A stretch of DNA of 64,000 nt from VXYL01 sp965116935 (GTDB taxonomy: Bacteria > Pseudomonadota > Gammaproteobacteria > Pseudomonadales > Azotimanducaceae). The position numbers and the translations under genes were made by a program. The DNA lies in NCBI GenBank assembly GCA_965116935.1, contig OZ220737.1:2604001-2668000 (forward strand). The letters are read 5' to 3'. The notes beneath the pieces are model-generated. The model made no database searches. It was not told the DNA's origin and saw only the letters and a list, made by a program, of their open reading frames with translations. Below, piece after piece: positions 52,642-61,086 of this stretch (its first letter is position 1; each line of letters opens with the position of its first letter).

Positions 52642-53031
52642 TCAGGCGCGCTTGTGTAGGGGCTCCCATAGACGCTTCGGGTGCCTGACAGTTCTTTCGT
52701 TGACCACATTGCCGGTGTTGAGCGTGCTCTTCGGCTCGAGTAGCACGACCTCGCACGGCTCTTCAGCGACGGGCCTGTGCTCGGTGCCGTGCGGGACGAT
52801 GATGAACTCACCGGGTTCGAGCACCTGGGCCTCTTGGCCGCGGAACTCCATCCTTAGACGGCCCGAAACGACGAGGAACAACTCATCCTCCTCATCGTGA
52901 CTGTGCCACACGAAGGCGCCTTCGAGCTTGGCCAGTTTGACTTGCATGTCGTTGATGTCACCGGCCACCCTTGGTGACCAGGTCTCTTGGAACGACGCAA
53001 ACCCGGTTGCGAGACTTTTCTTGGCAATCAT
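52642..53031 (-). CDS. Small cupin protein
   Basis: From ATG 53031 this is 129 residues with both cupin motifs: GAFVWHSHDEEDELFLVVSG (metal His/His/Glu) and PGEFIIVPHGTEHRP (second His). Such single-domain cupins are of broad and mostly unknown function. The frame continues upstream into the PIN-toxin relic (giving an apparent 181-residue fusion), but homology starts here. Confidence 0.85.
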   Translation of the reverse strand: MIAKKSLATGFASFQETWSPRVAGDINDMQVKLAKLEGAFVWHSHDEEDELFLVVSGRLRMEFRGQEAQVLEPGEFIIVPHGTEHRPVAEEPCEVVLLEPKSTLNTGNVVNERTVRHPKRLWEPLHKRA

Positions 53032-53035
53032 GCAC

Positions 53036-53187
53036 TTAACTCCCGAACTGCGACGATACGGATGCGTCGAGAATGGGCTTCGACAGCGCGAGCAAGTCCT
53101 CTCCGTCCACGATCTTCCACAGCGCGGCATCGCCCCCGCCCACCCGACAGCCGACACCAGCACGTTGGCATCGAACACGACTTTCAC
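53036..53187 (-). pseudogene. PIN-domain toxin relic
   Basis: GTG 53187 overlaps the antitoxin stop (GTGA) and reads MKVVFDANVLVSAVGWAGAM, a PIN N-terminus with its first Asp. After GAMPRC the sequence continues as ALWKIVDGEDLLALSKPILD only in a shifted frame, and stops at 53036. Two thirds of the domain, including the other acidic residues, are missing. The antitoxin upstream is therefore left without a working toxin here. Confidence 0.8.
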
Positions 53188-53420
53188 GCTTGCAGATATC
53201 GGTCTAGGTCTTCCTCTGTCAGTACCCCTCGCTCCTTCGCCCTTTGAGTCCAGTACCGCTGCAAGGCGACCAATTCCGCCCGTAACCGGACAGCGCGTGC
53301 GTGGAGCAGCCCATCCTTAACCACCCCGCTCAGCGTCTTGCCGTCCGCTTGCGCCATTCGCTCTGCGGCGCGCGCCAAATCGGGAGGCAACGAAATCGTC
53401 TTCTTCACGGCGCTCGGCAT
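53184..53420 (-). CDS. Ribbon-helix-helix antitoxin (paralogue 2)
   Basis: This 78-residue protein starts MPSAVKKTISLPPDLARAAE and ends LTEEDLDRYLQA, nearly the same as the protein at 51777. It is the antitoxin of the decayed PIN toxin that overlaps its stop. It may still repress its own promoter or counteract a related toxin elsewhere. Confidence 0.85.
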   Translation of the reverse strand: MPSAVKKTISLPPDLARAAERMAQADGKTLSGVVKDGLLHARAVRLRAELVALQRYWTQRAKERGVLTEEDLDRYLQA

Positions 53421-53550
53421 GTTCGGATGCTCGCACGCGGGGAGTGGCGGAGCGAGGGCGCGAAGCAAGGCGAACCGAGGCCGCCGTCACAGACATCGAG
53501 CTGCGCGACCTCGTCCGGAAGCCCCTTCCCCACAGGAGGAAGCCAGCCCA

Positions 53551-53862
53551 TCAAGCAACTTGCCTTTTATACGGCGCAATCTTGATTTCGCTTTCGCGCT
53601 TGCGCGTTTGGGCGATGTCGTAGCTGTTCTGCATCCTCATTAGCGTGTCCATCGACACGCCAAACGCCTTCTCCACCCGCAGTGCCATTTCGGGTGACAG
53701 ACGCGCACGCTCGTTGAGGAGTGCCGAAAGCGCCGGGCGCGTAACCCCCAAAAAACGTGCAGCGTCGGTAACCGTCAGGCCGAGCGCGTCGATGATCTCG
53801 CACTTCACGAATCCGCCTGGGTGGGCCGGGTTCTTCATCCGGATGCCACCGACTCCGCTCAT
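53551..53862 (-). CDS. higA: HigA-type antitoxin (HTH)
   Basis: The 103-residue protein has the HigA pattern MKNPAHPGGFVKCEIIDALG, VTDAARFLGVTRPALSALLN (helix-turn-helix), MALRVEKAFGVSMDTLMRMQ. It should bind the HigB toxin and the operon promoter. The gene follows the broken higB by 9 bp in the usual toxin-first order. It appears intact. Confidence 0.92.
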   Translation of the reverse strand: MSGVGGIRMKNPAHPGGFVKCEIIDALGLTVTDAARFLGVTRPALSALLNERARLSPEMALRVEKAFGVSMDTLMRMQNSYDIAQTRKRESEIKIAPYKRQVA

Positions 53863-53871
53863 AGCCGCCTC

Positions 53872-54079
53872 CTAGTGGTAGTCCTCGTAGTTTAGATCCA
53901 CGATCTGGGCTTTCGCCGGATCGATCCGAAAGGTGATTCTCCAGTTCCTCGTCACCGATAGGCTCCACACGCCCTTGCGGTCGCCAGCAAGCTGATGCGC
54001 GTTCCAGCTCGACCGCGCGTAGTTCGTCTTCACGCTCCATGTCGTGAAGGAAGGAAACAATGGACCGTAGCTTAGGCAA
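53872..54079 (-). pseudogene. higB: HigB/RelE-type toxin, frameshifted and N-terminally damaged
   Basis: The C-terminal part is clear: WNAHQLAGDRKGVWSLSVTR then NWRITFRIDPAKA and YEDYH, the HigB ending. The preceding part (PKLRSIVSFLHDMEREDELR) lies in another frame, joining at about 54000, and the usual start region is missing. The toxin is probably inactive, leaving HigA as a stand-alone regulator. Confidence 0.75.
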
Positions 54080-54134
54080 GAGTGCGGGTCGTAGTCGATA
54101 CCTGCGTTGGATGTGGTCAGTTCAGTTGCCGTAG

Positions 54135-54327
54135 GTCATCGAAATGCGGACGGGCGAAGCACGCGTCGTTCCTACGGTCCAAGGCAAGGGCAACACCTCT
54201 CGGTAGGGCAACGCGTTCGTTGCCCTGTCCGGCAGCCGGATGCGCCGCGTGGCGGGTCCGGCAGGCTGCTAGCCAGAAAAGCGCCTATCGGCGCTAGGGA
54301 AGGCAGAATGCCTTCCCTCCGAAGGTC
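54135..54327. repeat. Palindromic repeats in the higB/enoyl-CoA hydratase gap
   Basis: CACGCGTCGTTCCTACGG near 54160, GGGCAACGCGTTCGTTGCCC at about 54207-54226, and AAAAGCGCC-TATC-GGCGCT followed by AGGGAAGGCAGAATGCCTTCCC (54277-54320). The last is the inverted form of the repeat at 43638. No gene lies in 54080-54383. Confidence 0.7.
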
Positions 54328-54383
54328 GGTCTTGTTGCCGGGGACTTCAACCATGTGTGCCCTGTTTCGGCCACACATCGCCT

Positions 54384-55430
54384 TCACGCGTCGTCGATGG
54401 CATCGATCAAGCCCCACGCCAAGGCGGTTTGGGCGTCGATTCTGTCGCCTGTTAGGGCCATGTAATTCAGGTTCAGGCGGCCTACCCGGGAGAGGATGCT
54501 GGCGGTGCCGCCGGCGCCGGGGATTAGGCCGAAGCGGACTTCTGGGAGCATGAAGAAGGCGTCTGGGGTTCCGCGGAGGTGGCCCGCGAAGGCGGGCAGT
54601 TCGATGCCGGCGCCGACGCAGGCGCCGTGGAGGTGGACTTCGACTCTGTCTCGCAGGCTGTGCATGAGGCGGGCGGCGCTGCGGGTGGTGCGGGCGGCGT
54701 GGGCGATTCCGGCGTCGGTGGCTTCGCCGAATTCGTCGAGGTCCCCGCCGGCGCTGAAGTTTGGGCCTTTGCCGGCCAGGACGATGCGTTCGACCGTGGG
54801 GTCTTGGGTGCAGAGTGACAGGGCCTCGCAGAGGGCGTCGCGCATAGCGGCGGAGTAGGCGTTGCGCTTTTGCGGGCGGTTTAGGAGGAGGTGGAGTTCA
54901 TTGGCTTGGCGGTCGATGAGGATCGGTGGGTCATCGGGTTCTGGGGCGGGTGGCTTGGGTTGGCGGGTTGCAAGCCAGCCTTGGAATTCGGCGCCGTGTT
55001 GGAGGGCGGAGTAGGCGAGGGATTCTGTGATCAGGCGGTCTGGAATGGTTAGGTGTTCGCCGACTCGAGTGAGGCCGACTAGAGTCATGGCGGCGACAGG
55101 GCTTTCGGCCACGGCGCTGGCTATGCGTTCTGCCTCTTCAAGGGATGGCACGGCTACATCGAGCAGCGCTGGCAGGTCGGCCTCGTCTGCGCCCAAGTCC
55201 ACAATGCCGATGACGGGGCATTTGGCGGGGCCAACTGTCGGGATTGACGACGCGCCTCGCGGCGCGTTTGGAGGGCGAGACGCCCTCCCTCCCAAGTCGG
55301 CCTCGCCCACGTTGACGATGATGCTCGGGCAGCCGCCGAACAGCGACAGCGCCTCCACCTGCGCTGGGTCCTGCAACCTCTCCTCGAGCTCGGAAAGCCG
55401 CACGGTTTGGCTCCGTTGCCATCGCTTCAA
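54384..55430 (-). CDS. Enoyl-CoA hydratase/isomerase family protein with N-terminal extension
   Basis: In this 348-residue protein, residues ~165-348 form the crotonase core: NRPQKRNAYSAAMRDAL, VLAGKGPNFSAGGDLDEFG (oxyanion-hole residues), VHLHGACVGAGIELPAF and PEVRFGLIPGAGGT, with Glu candidates in the usual places. The first ~165 residues are an unusual extension. It contains a segment at 46-60 (GGRASRPPNAPRGA) that is encoded by a copy of the genomic palindromic repeat, so a mobile repeat has become part of the reading frame. It is divergent from the amidohydrolase gene. Confidence 0.85.
   Translation of the reverse strand: MKRWQRSQTVRLSELEERLQDPAQVEALSLFGGCPSIIVNVGEADLGGRASRPPNAPRGASSIPTVGPAKCPVIGIVDLGADEADLPALLDVAVPSLEEAERIASAVAESPVAAMTLVGLTRVGEHLTIPDRLITESLAYSALQHGAEFQGWLATRQPKPPAPEPDDPPILIDRQANELHLLLNRPQKRNAYSAAMRDALCEALSLCTQDPTVERIVLAGKGPNFSAGGDLDEFGEATDAGIAHAARTTRSAARLMHSLRDRVEVHLHGACVGAGIELPAFAGHLRGTPDAFFMLPEVRFGLIPGAGGTASILSRVGRLNLNYMALTGDRIDAQTALAWGLIDAIDDA
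55251..55292. repeat. GGAGGGCG-type palindromic repeat embedded in the enoyl-CoA hydratase gene
   Basis: GCGCCTCGCGGCGCG followed by TTTGGAGGGCGAGACGCCCT is a member of the family seen at 10517, 13050 and 37369. It lies wholly inside an open reading frame and adds residues such as GGRASRPPNAPRGA without a stop or shift. Confidence 0.8.
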
Positions 55431-55448
55431 GGCCTTATGCTGATCGGG

Positions 55449-56777
55449 ATGGTCCTTTTACGCAATGCGGAAATCGACGGCACGCGGGCGGATGTGCGGA
55501 TTCGTGGCGGCGTGGTGGCTGAGCTTGGGCGTTTGGTGGCGGCGGATGGGGAGGAGGTGGTCGAGGCTCGGGGCGGGGCGCTGCTGCCGGGGTTGCATGA
55601 CCATCATTTGCACTTTCTGGCCCTTGCGGCGGCGCGGAGTTCGGTGCGGTGCGGGCCGCCGGAGGTTTGTGATCGGGACCAACTGCGGGCGGCACTGGCG
55701 GCTGCGCCGGTTGAGCGGGAATGGATTCGGGGCGTTGGCTATCACGAGTCTGTGGCCGGGGAACTCGATCGGGCGGCGCTTGACGGGTTCGTGCCAGAGC
55801 GGCCGGTTCGCGTTCAGCATCGATCCGGGAAGATGTGGTTCTTGAACGGTGCGGCGTTGCGGATTGTGGGTCTCGATCCGGGCGGCGATGGGCGGCTGTT
55901 TCGGCAGGACGAATGGCTGCGGAAGCGGTTGGGGGATGCCGATCTGACGGTCGCGGCACTGGAGGTGTCGGCGCAGTTGGCGGCTTGGGGGGTGACGGGG
56001 TTCACGGATGCCACGCCTTCCAACGACGCTGCCGCGGTGCGACGGATTCGCGAGTTGGCGCCGCACCAGCATGTCTATGCGATGGGAAACGAGACGCTGG
56101 CGACGGGGCATCTCAAGGTGATGCTGGACGATGTGGAGCTGCCGGACATCGACGAGCTTGTGGGGCGGATTGGTGAAGCGCATCGGCGCGGGCGGCCCGT
56201 GGCGTTTCATTGCGTGACAAGAACGGAACTGGTGTTCGCGCTCGGTGCGCTGATGGAGGCGGGAACGCAGCCGGGGGATCGGATCGAACATGCGGCGGTT
56301 GCTGATGAGGACGGCTTGCGGCTGTTGCGGGAGGCCGGGGTGACAGTGGTGACGCAGCCGAACTTCATTGCCGAGCGGGGCGATCGGTACGTTGCGGACG
56401 TTGAGGAGGGAGACCACCGGTTTCTGTATCGGGGCACAGGGTTTCTTGACGCCGGCATTCCGTTGGCAGGGGGCACGGACGCGCCTTTTGGGGAGCCGGA
56501 CCCTTGGGCGCTAGCGAAGGCAGCCGTGCTGCGCGAAACGCAGTCCGGCGTCGTGGTTGGTGAAGGTGAGAAGCTCACGCCCGAACGTGCTCTGGCGCTT
56601 TTAACGACGCCACATTTAGACCCCGGCGGTGCACCGCGGACGATCGGCATTGGCGCGCCGGCGGACCTTTGCCTTCTCGGCCTGCCTTGGCGGGAAGCGC
56701 GGCTGCGTCTCGATGGTTGCGACGTCGTCGGGACGTGGATAGCGGGTAAGCGTTCGTTCGGCACCGGCGCACGTTGA
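55449..56777 (+). CDS. Amidohydrolase family protein (YtcJ-like)
   Basis: The 442-residue metal-dependent hydrolase has the metal motif LPGLHDHHLHF near residue 50, VAFHCVTRTE and RIEHAAVADEDG in the middle, and GGTDAPFGEPDPW toward the end. The layout with FNG-like WFLNGAAL and LPGLHD is typical of the YtcJ/AepA branch, of unknown substrate. ATG 55449 starts at the family's usual position; a 14-residue longer start exists. Confidence 0.88.
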   Translation: MVLLRNAEIDGTRADVRIRGGVVAELGRLVAADGEEVVEARGGALLPGLHDHHLHFLALAAARSSVRCGPPEVCDRDQLRAALAAAPVEREWIRGVGYHESVAGELDRAALDGFVPERPVRVQHRSGKMWFLNGAALRIVGLDPGGDGRLFRQDEWLRKRLGDADLTVAALEVSAQLAAWGVTGFTDATPSNDAAAVRRIRELAPHQHVYAMGNETLATGHLKVMLDDVELPDIDELVGRIGEAHRRGRPVAFHCVTRTELVFALGALMEAGTQPGDRIEHAAVADEDGLRLLREAGVTVVTQPNFIAERGDRYVADVEEGDHRFLYRGTGFLDAGIPLAGGTDAPFGEPDPWALAKAAVLRETQSGVVVGEGEKLTPERALALLTTPHLDPGGAPRTIGIGAPADLCLLGLPWREARLRLDGCDVVGTWIAGKRSFGTGAR

Positions 56778-56805
56778 CACCCTAGCGTGTGAACAAGCCG
56801 CTCCT

Positions 56806-57009
56806 CGGAGGGAAGGCATTCTGCCTTCCCTAACGCCGATAGGCGTTTTTCGGCAAACGCGGGCAGCGCGCCTGACGGCGCAGGGAAGGCAGAATGCCTT
56901 CCCTCCGAGAGCCGGCCATTGCCAAGTCCGACAGGCTGCTGCGCCAAGAACCCTGCCTATGGAAAAGCGCCTCTCGGTGCTAGGGAAGGCAGAATGCCCT
57001 CTCTCCGGG
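56806..57009. repeat. Three copies of the GGAAGGCATTCTGCCTTCC repeat, two facing each other
   Basis: Copy 1 (56806-56860) is in plus orientation with AACGCC-GATA-GGCGTT-TTT. Copy 2 (56863-56909) is inverted and begins GCGCGCCTGACGGCGC. Copy 3 (56961-57009) is inverted with AAAAGCGCC-TCTC-GGTGC and a damaged end. They fill the 286-bp gap between the amidohydrolase and MATE genes. Confidence 0.8.
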
Positions 57010-57063
57010 CCCCTCGCCGGTAACGTTCTGCGTACGGGTGCTGCGATGCCTTAAGGTGCGTGC

Positions 57064-58488
57064 GTGGATGGTTCGGAACAGGTGGACGGGCGGGTGGCCT
57101 CGCGCCCGGTAGGTCGGGGAGGGTCTTCGGAGTCCTCGTCGGCGGCAACGACGGCGCGGCCGACGTTTACGGATGGCGGGTTGCCTCGGCACGTCCTCCG
57201 CCTCTCTGGCTTCATGATCCTTGGCTTTCTCGCCATGACCATCGCCCAGCTTGTTGAGGCGGTGTATCTCGGCATGGTGGGGACGCGGGAACTGGCGGCG
57301 GTGGCGTTCGCGTTTCCCGTGGTGATGGCGCTTGGGGCGGCGACTCGGGGGATTGGTGTGGGCGCCGGCGCGGTGCTGGCTCGCGCTGCGGGGGCCGGGG
57401 ATCGGGCGCGGATGTCGAGGTTGACCAGCCATGCGCTGGCGTTGGTGCTCGCGTTCAACCTCGTCTGTGCGGCGGCCTTGATTGCGGGGTCACGGCCTCT
57501 GTTCGCCTTGCTCGGAGCCGAGGGGGAAATCCTCGACCTCGTGACCTCCTACATCGCCATCTGGGCCATGGGCTTTCCCGCATTTGGGTTGTCGATGGTG
57601 GGCACGGGGCTCATGCGCTCGCTGGGCGATCCGGCCTTCCCTGGCGTGGTGATGACCACCGGGTCGGTGCTGCAAATCCTCATTGGACCGTTTCTCATCT
57701 TCGGCTGGCTTGGGTTGCCGGCGATGGGGCTCGAAGGCGCGGCGTGGACGTTCGTCGCCGCACGGGGCGCTTCCTTCCTGCTCGCGCTCTATTGGTTCCT
57801 CATTCGCGAACGCGTGCTGCGGCTTTCCGGCGAGGATTTCGTTGACTCTGCCCGCGCCATCCTGCATGTGGGCATTCCGGCGATGGCGACGAACCTCATC
57901 GGTCCGCTTTCCACCGCCATCGTCACTCGATTGCTGGCAGGGCTTGGCGTTGCGGTGGTGGCCGGATTCGGCATCGCCTCGCGCATCGAGGCGGTCGTGT
58001 CGATGGTCGTCATCGGCATCGCTTCGAGCGCTGGGCCGCTGGTGGGTCAGAACTGGGGCGCACGGCTCTACGACCGCGTATGGGCGGCGCTTAGGCTCTG
58101 CTATCGCTACTGCCTGATCTGGAGCGTCATCGCCGCATGCATCATGTGGGTCGGCGGTGCCTTCTTCGTTTCGTTGGTGAACGATGAAGAAGCGGTGGTA
58201 GCCACCGCAACGGCATTCCTCTACATCGTGCCGATCAGCATCGGCTTCATGGGCATGCTGAACGTATCCAACGGCGCCTTCAACGCCCTCTCGAAGCCTT
58301 GGCCGCCGCTGGTGCTCTCGATCTTGCGCCTGACGGTGTTCTACATTCCGCTTGCCTTGGTGGCCAGACATTACTTCGGCTATGTCGGCGTCTTTGCCGC
58401 CATCGCGGTGACGGACATCGCCCTTGGTCTCTGGGGACGAGAGTGGAATCGGCGCACGCTGCGCCGGGAGCAGGCGGCGGCCCCGTAG
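57064..58488 (+). CDS. MATE family efflux transporter
   Basis: The 474-residue membrane protein has about 12 hydrophobic segments in two halves; GTRELAAVAFAFPV and GFGIASRIEAVVSM plus VGQNWGARLYDR are typical MATE motifs. MATE proteins export cationic drugs or metabolites in exchange for H+ or Na+. The first ~35 residues (Gly/Ser/Ala-rich from GTG 57064) are not conserved, so the true start may be nearer TDGGLPRHVLR. Its stop codon lies inside a short palindromic repeat. Confidence 0.9.
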   Translation: MDGSEQVDGRVASRPVGRGGSSESSSAATTARPTFTDGGLPRHVLRLSGFMILGFLAMTIAQLVEAVYLGMVGTRELAAVAFAFPVVMALGAATRGIGVGAGAVLARAAGAGDRARMSRLTSHALALVLAFNLVCAAALIAGSRPLFALLGAEGEILDLVTSYIAIWAMGFPAFGLSMVGTGLMRSLGDPAFPGVVMTTGSVLQILIGPFLIFGWLGLPAMGLEGAAWTFVAARGASFLLALYWFLIRERVLRLSGEDFVDSARAILHVGIPAMATNLIGPLSTAIVTRLLAGLGVAVVAGFGIASRIEAVVSMVVIGIASSAGPLVGQNWGARLYDRVWAALRLCYRYCLIWSVIAACIMWVGGAFFVSLVNDEEAVVATATAFLYIVPISIGFMGMLNVSNGAFNALSKPWPPLVLSILRLTVFYIPLALVARHYFGYVGVFAAIAVTDIALGLWGREWNRRTLRREQAAAP

Positions 58489-58510
58489 GGGCGACCCTTG
58501 TGGTCGCCCG
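58486..58510. repeat. GTAGGGGCGACC palindromic repeat at the MATE stop codon
   Basis: TAGGGGCGACC and GGTCGCCC pair across CTTGT. The TAG stop of the MATE gene is the first three bases of the repeat. The same GTAGGGGCGAC start is seen at 43763. Confidence 0.6.
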
Positions 58511-58617
58511 TTTAGAGCGAACCGACGCCGTTCGCGGCCACGAGGCGCGGTTGGGTTGCGCGACGGTTGCGGTATGGTCAAAGTCGCGGTTCCGAAACGA
58601 ACAAAGGGCCGCTCTTC

Positions 58618-61086
58618 ATGGGGGATGCTGAGCGAGAGACGCCTATACCGGCGGGCAAGGGTGCGCTTGATGGGGTTCGGGTGTTGGACCTCTCGGACGA
58701 GCGCGCCATTTACGGTGTCAAGCTGCTGGCGGATTTGGGTGCCGATGTGGTTCGGCCAGAGCCGGAGGGCGGCGACCCGCTGCGTCAGCGGGGGCCGTTT
58801 CATGGTGGCGATGGTGAGCAGGCGTCGCTTTGGCATGCGTTCTTCGCTTCTAGTCGCAAGTTCTGCCGCATATCGGATGGCGAAACGGGCACGGCGCAGC
58901 TTGAAGCCTTGGCGGTGCGCGCGGATGTCGTGGTCGCCTGCCCCGGAGGATTGGCCGATCGGCTAGACCTCGAAGCGCTGCAACAAGGCCCTACCGACAT
59001 AGTGGTGGTGCGTCCGTCCTCCTTCGGCGCGGACGGCCCCTGGAAGGACTTCCTCGCCCCCGATCTAGTGGCGGGCGCCCTAGGCGGTTCTGTTGCCACC
59101 ACCGGCGATGTCGACACGCCGCCACTCAAGACCTTTGGCGAGCTGAACTTCGCCCTCTCTGGCTCCTACACCGCCATCGCGGCGTTGTCCGGGCTGTATC
59201 GCGTTCAGGAAGGCGGGCCTGGGCAGCGGGTGGACGTGCCCGTTCACGAGTGCATCGCCTCGTGCCTGGAGCACGTTTTCATGTGGTTCTGGTATCACGA
59301 AAAACTGCCGATGGCGAACGGGCCCGTGCTGCCTCGGCGCGGCAGCCTGCACTGGTCGAATGCCTATGTGGTGATGCCGGCCAAGGGCGGTTCGGTGATG
59401 GTCACGCCGACACCCAGCTTCGACAACCAGCTTGTGTGGCTGATCGAGAAGGATGCGCAGCAGGACCTTTTGGATCCGAAGTATCAGGAGCCGGAGAACC
59501 GGCGTGGCCTGGTGCAGCGGATGATGCAGGTGCTGCGGGAGTGGGTGGCGACGCGGGATGTCGAGGAGCTCTTCTTCGAGGCGCAGGAGCATCACTCGCC
59601 GTATGGCTGGGTGCAGGGCGTCGAGGGGGTGGCGGCGAACCCGCAGCTTGAGGCGCGCAGTTGGTGGACTAGGTATCGGGGCGAGGGCGAGGGTTGGGAA
59701 ACGGACGGTCCTGGTGCTCCCTTCCGGCTGAGTGAGACGCCTTGGCAGTTGCGCTCGCCGCAGGTGGTTGGCGATGCAAGTGCCGAAGCTCTCGGCTGGG
59801 CGACAAGGCATGCGCGCCCTTCGGGCGGGTCGGAGGGCGAGACGCCCGCCCCCCAAGGGGAGGCGGAGTCATCGCCCGGCCGTCCTTTGGAAGGGGTGCG
59901 GATTCTCGACTTCACGCACGTTCTTGCCGGGCCGTTCGCAACTCGCGTGCTTGCCGACATGGGGGCGGACGTGGTGAAGGTGAACTCCACGACCCGCGCT
60001 GGGCCGAACGCGCCGGACAGCCACTACTACCTGCTCTGGAATCGGAACAAGCGTGCCGTCTCGTTGGACATGACGCGCGATGAGAGTCGGGTGCTGTGCC
60101 GGCGGCTGGTGGAAACGGCGGATGTGGTGATCGACAACTTTTCCGTGGGGGTTCTCGACCGGTGGGGCGTCGGCTATGAAGACGCTAGAGGCGCGAATCC
60201 CGCTGTCATCTATGTGCAGATGTCGGGTATGGGAGCCGATGGGCCATGGTCCAAGTTCGTCACCTATGCCCCCACGATCCACGCGCTGTCGGGACTCACA
60301 GCCTTGACCGGCGTGCCGGGTCGGGAAGACATCGGAATCGGGTTTTCCTACAACGACCACTGCGCCGGCCTGCATGGGGCCGTGGCCATCCTTGCCGCGC
60401 TGCAGGCTCGCCGGAGTACGGGACGCGGGCAACGCATCGACATGGCGCAGTTCGAGGTGGGCGTGAACCTGCTCGGTCCGGCGCTGCTCGATTGGTTCGC
60501 CAACGGCCGTGCGGCCAAGCCCTGCGGCAATCGCCTGCCCTACGACATCGCCGCGCCGCACGACTGCTATCGCTGCGCCGACGACGGCGGCGGCGGGGTG
60601 GAGAACGAGCGCTGGATTGCCATTGCCTGCATGACCGATGGCCAGTGGCAATCCCTCTGCGGCGTGATGGGGAACCCGGAATGGGCAGCGGATGCTGCGC
60701 TCGCGACGGCGGCGGGCCGGGTGGAGCGCATGGACCACGTCAACGGCTGCCTGAGCGAGTGGACGCGAACGCAAGACGCCGCGGAACTCATGCATCTCTG
60801 CCAGGCCGCGCGTGTGCCGGCCGGCGTTGTGCAGACCGGTGCCGATATGGGTTGCGCGGACCCGCAGCTCGCCCATAGGAACTTTCTCGGTCGCTACGCC
60901 GAAGACCATCCGGCGGCCGGAGAGATGCACTTGGATCGTCTGCCGCTCAGCTTCTCGCACACACCATGCGACGAATATCGTCGTACTCGGATGATAGGCG
61001 AAGACAACGTGGAGGCGCTCGGGGATTGGCTTGGCATGACGCCAGAGGAAGTGGCAGAAGGCGAACGGGAGGGTTGGCTCTCATGA
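58618..61086 (+). CDS. Tandem CaiB (CoA-transferase family III) fusion protein
   Basis: The 822-residue protein has two CaiB-like domains. The first starts LDGVRVLDLSDERAIYGVKL and is divergent, missing the usual catalytic-Asp environment. The second starts LEGVRILDFTHVLAGPFATR, with NRNKRAVSLDM and GADGPW. A linker at about residues 399-416 (GGSEGETPAPQGE) is encoded by a palindromic repeat. The protein probably transfers CoA or acts as a racemase/lyase-like relative; one domain may be structural. ATG 58618 is preferred over the upstream in-frame start because homology begins soon after it. The next gene overlaps the stop (ATGA). Confidence 0.9.
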   Translation: MGDAERETPIPAGKGALDGVRVLDLSDERAIYGVKLLADLGADVVRPEPEGGDPLRQRGPFHGGDGEQASLWHAFFASSRKFCRISDGETGTAQLEALAVRADVVVACPGGLADRLDLEALQQGPTDIVVVRPSSFGADGPWKDFLAPDLVAGALGGSVATTGDVDTPPLKTFGELNFALSGSYTAIAALSGLYRVQEGGPGQRVDVPVHECIASCLEHVFMWFWYHEKLPMANGPVLPRRGSLHWSNAYVVMPAKGGSVMVTPTPSFDNQLVWLIEKDAQQDLLDPKYQEPENRRGLVQRMMQVLREWVATRDVEELFFEAQEHHSPYGWVQGVEGVAANPQLEARSWWTRYRGEGEGWETDGPGAPFRLSETPWQLRSPQVVGDASAEALGWATRHARPSGGSEGETPAPQGEAESSPGRPLEGVRILDFTHVLAGPFATRVLADMGADVVKVNSTTRAGPNAPDSHYYLLWNRNKRAVSLDMTRDESRVLCRRLVETADVVIDNFSVGVLDRWGVGYEDARGANPAVIYVQMSGMGADGPWSKFVTYAPTIHALSGLTALTGVPGREDIGIGFSYNDHCAGLHGAVAILAALQARRSTGRGQRIDMAQFEVGVNLLGPALLDWFANGRAAKPCGNRLPYDIAAPHDCYRCADDGGGGVENERWIAIACMTDGQWQSLCGVMGNPEWAADAALATAAGRVERMDHVNGCLSEWTRTQDAAELMHLCQAARVPAGVVQTGADMGCADPQLAHRNFLGRYAEDHPAAGEMHLDRLPLSFSHTPCDEYRRTRMIGEDNVEALGDWLGMTPEEVAEGEREGWLS
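59813..59864. repeat. Palindromic repeat embedded in the tandem CaiB gene linker
   Basis: GCGCCCTTCGGGCGGGTCGG followed by AGGGCGAGACGCCCGCCCCC lies between the two CaiB domains and stays in frame. It resembles the copy inside the enoyl-CoA hydratase gene at 55251, in the opposite relation to the coding strand. Confidence 0.75.

Noticed and set aside
52642..53187. A 181-residue PIN-cupin fusion protein
   Set aside because: The PIN start is followed by frame-shifted sequence, and the cupin begins at its own ATG; the continuous frame is accidental.
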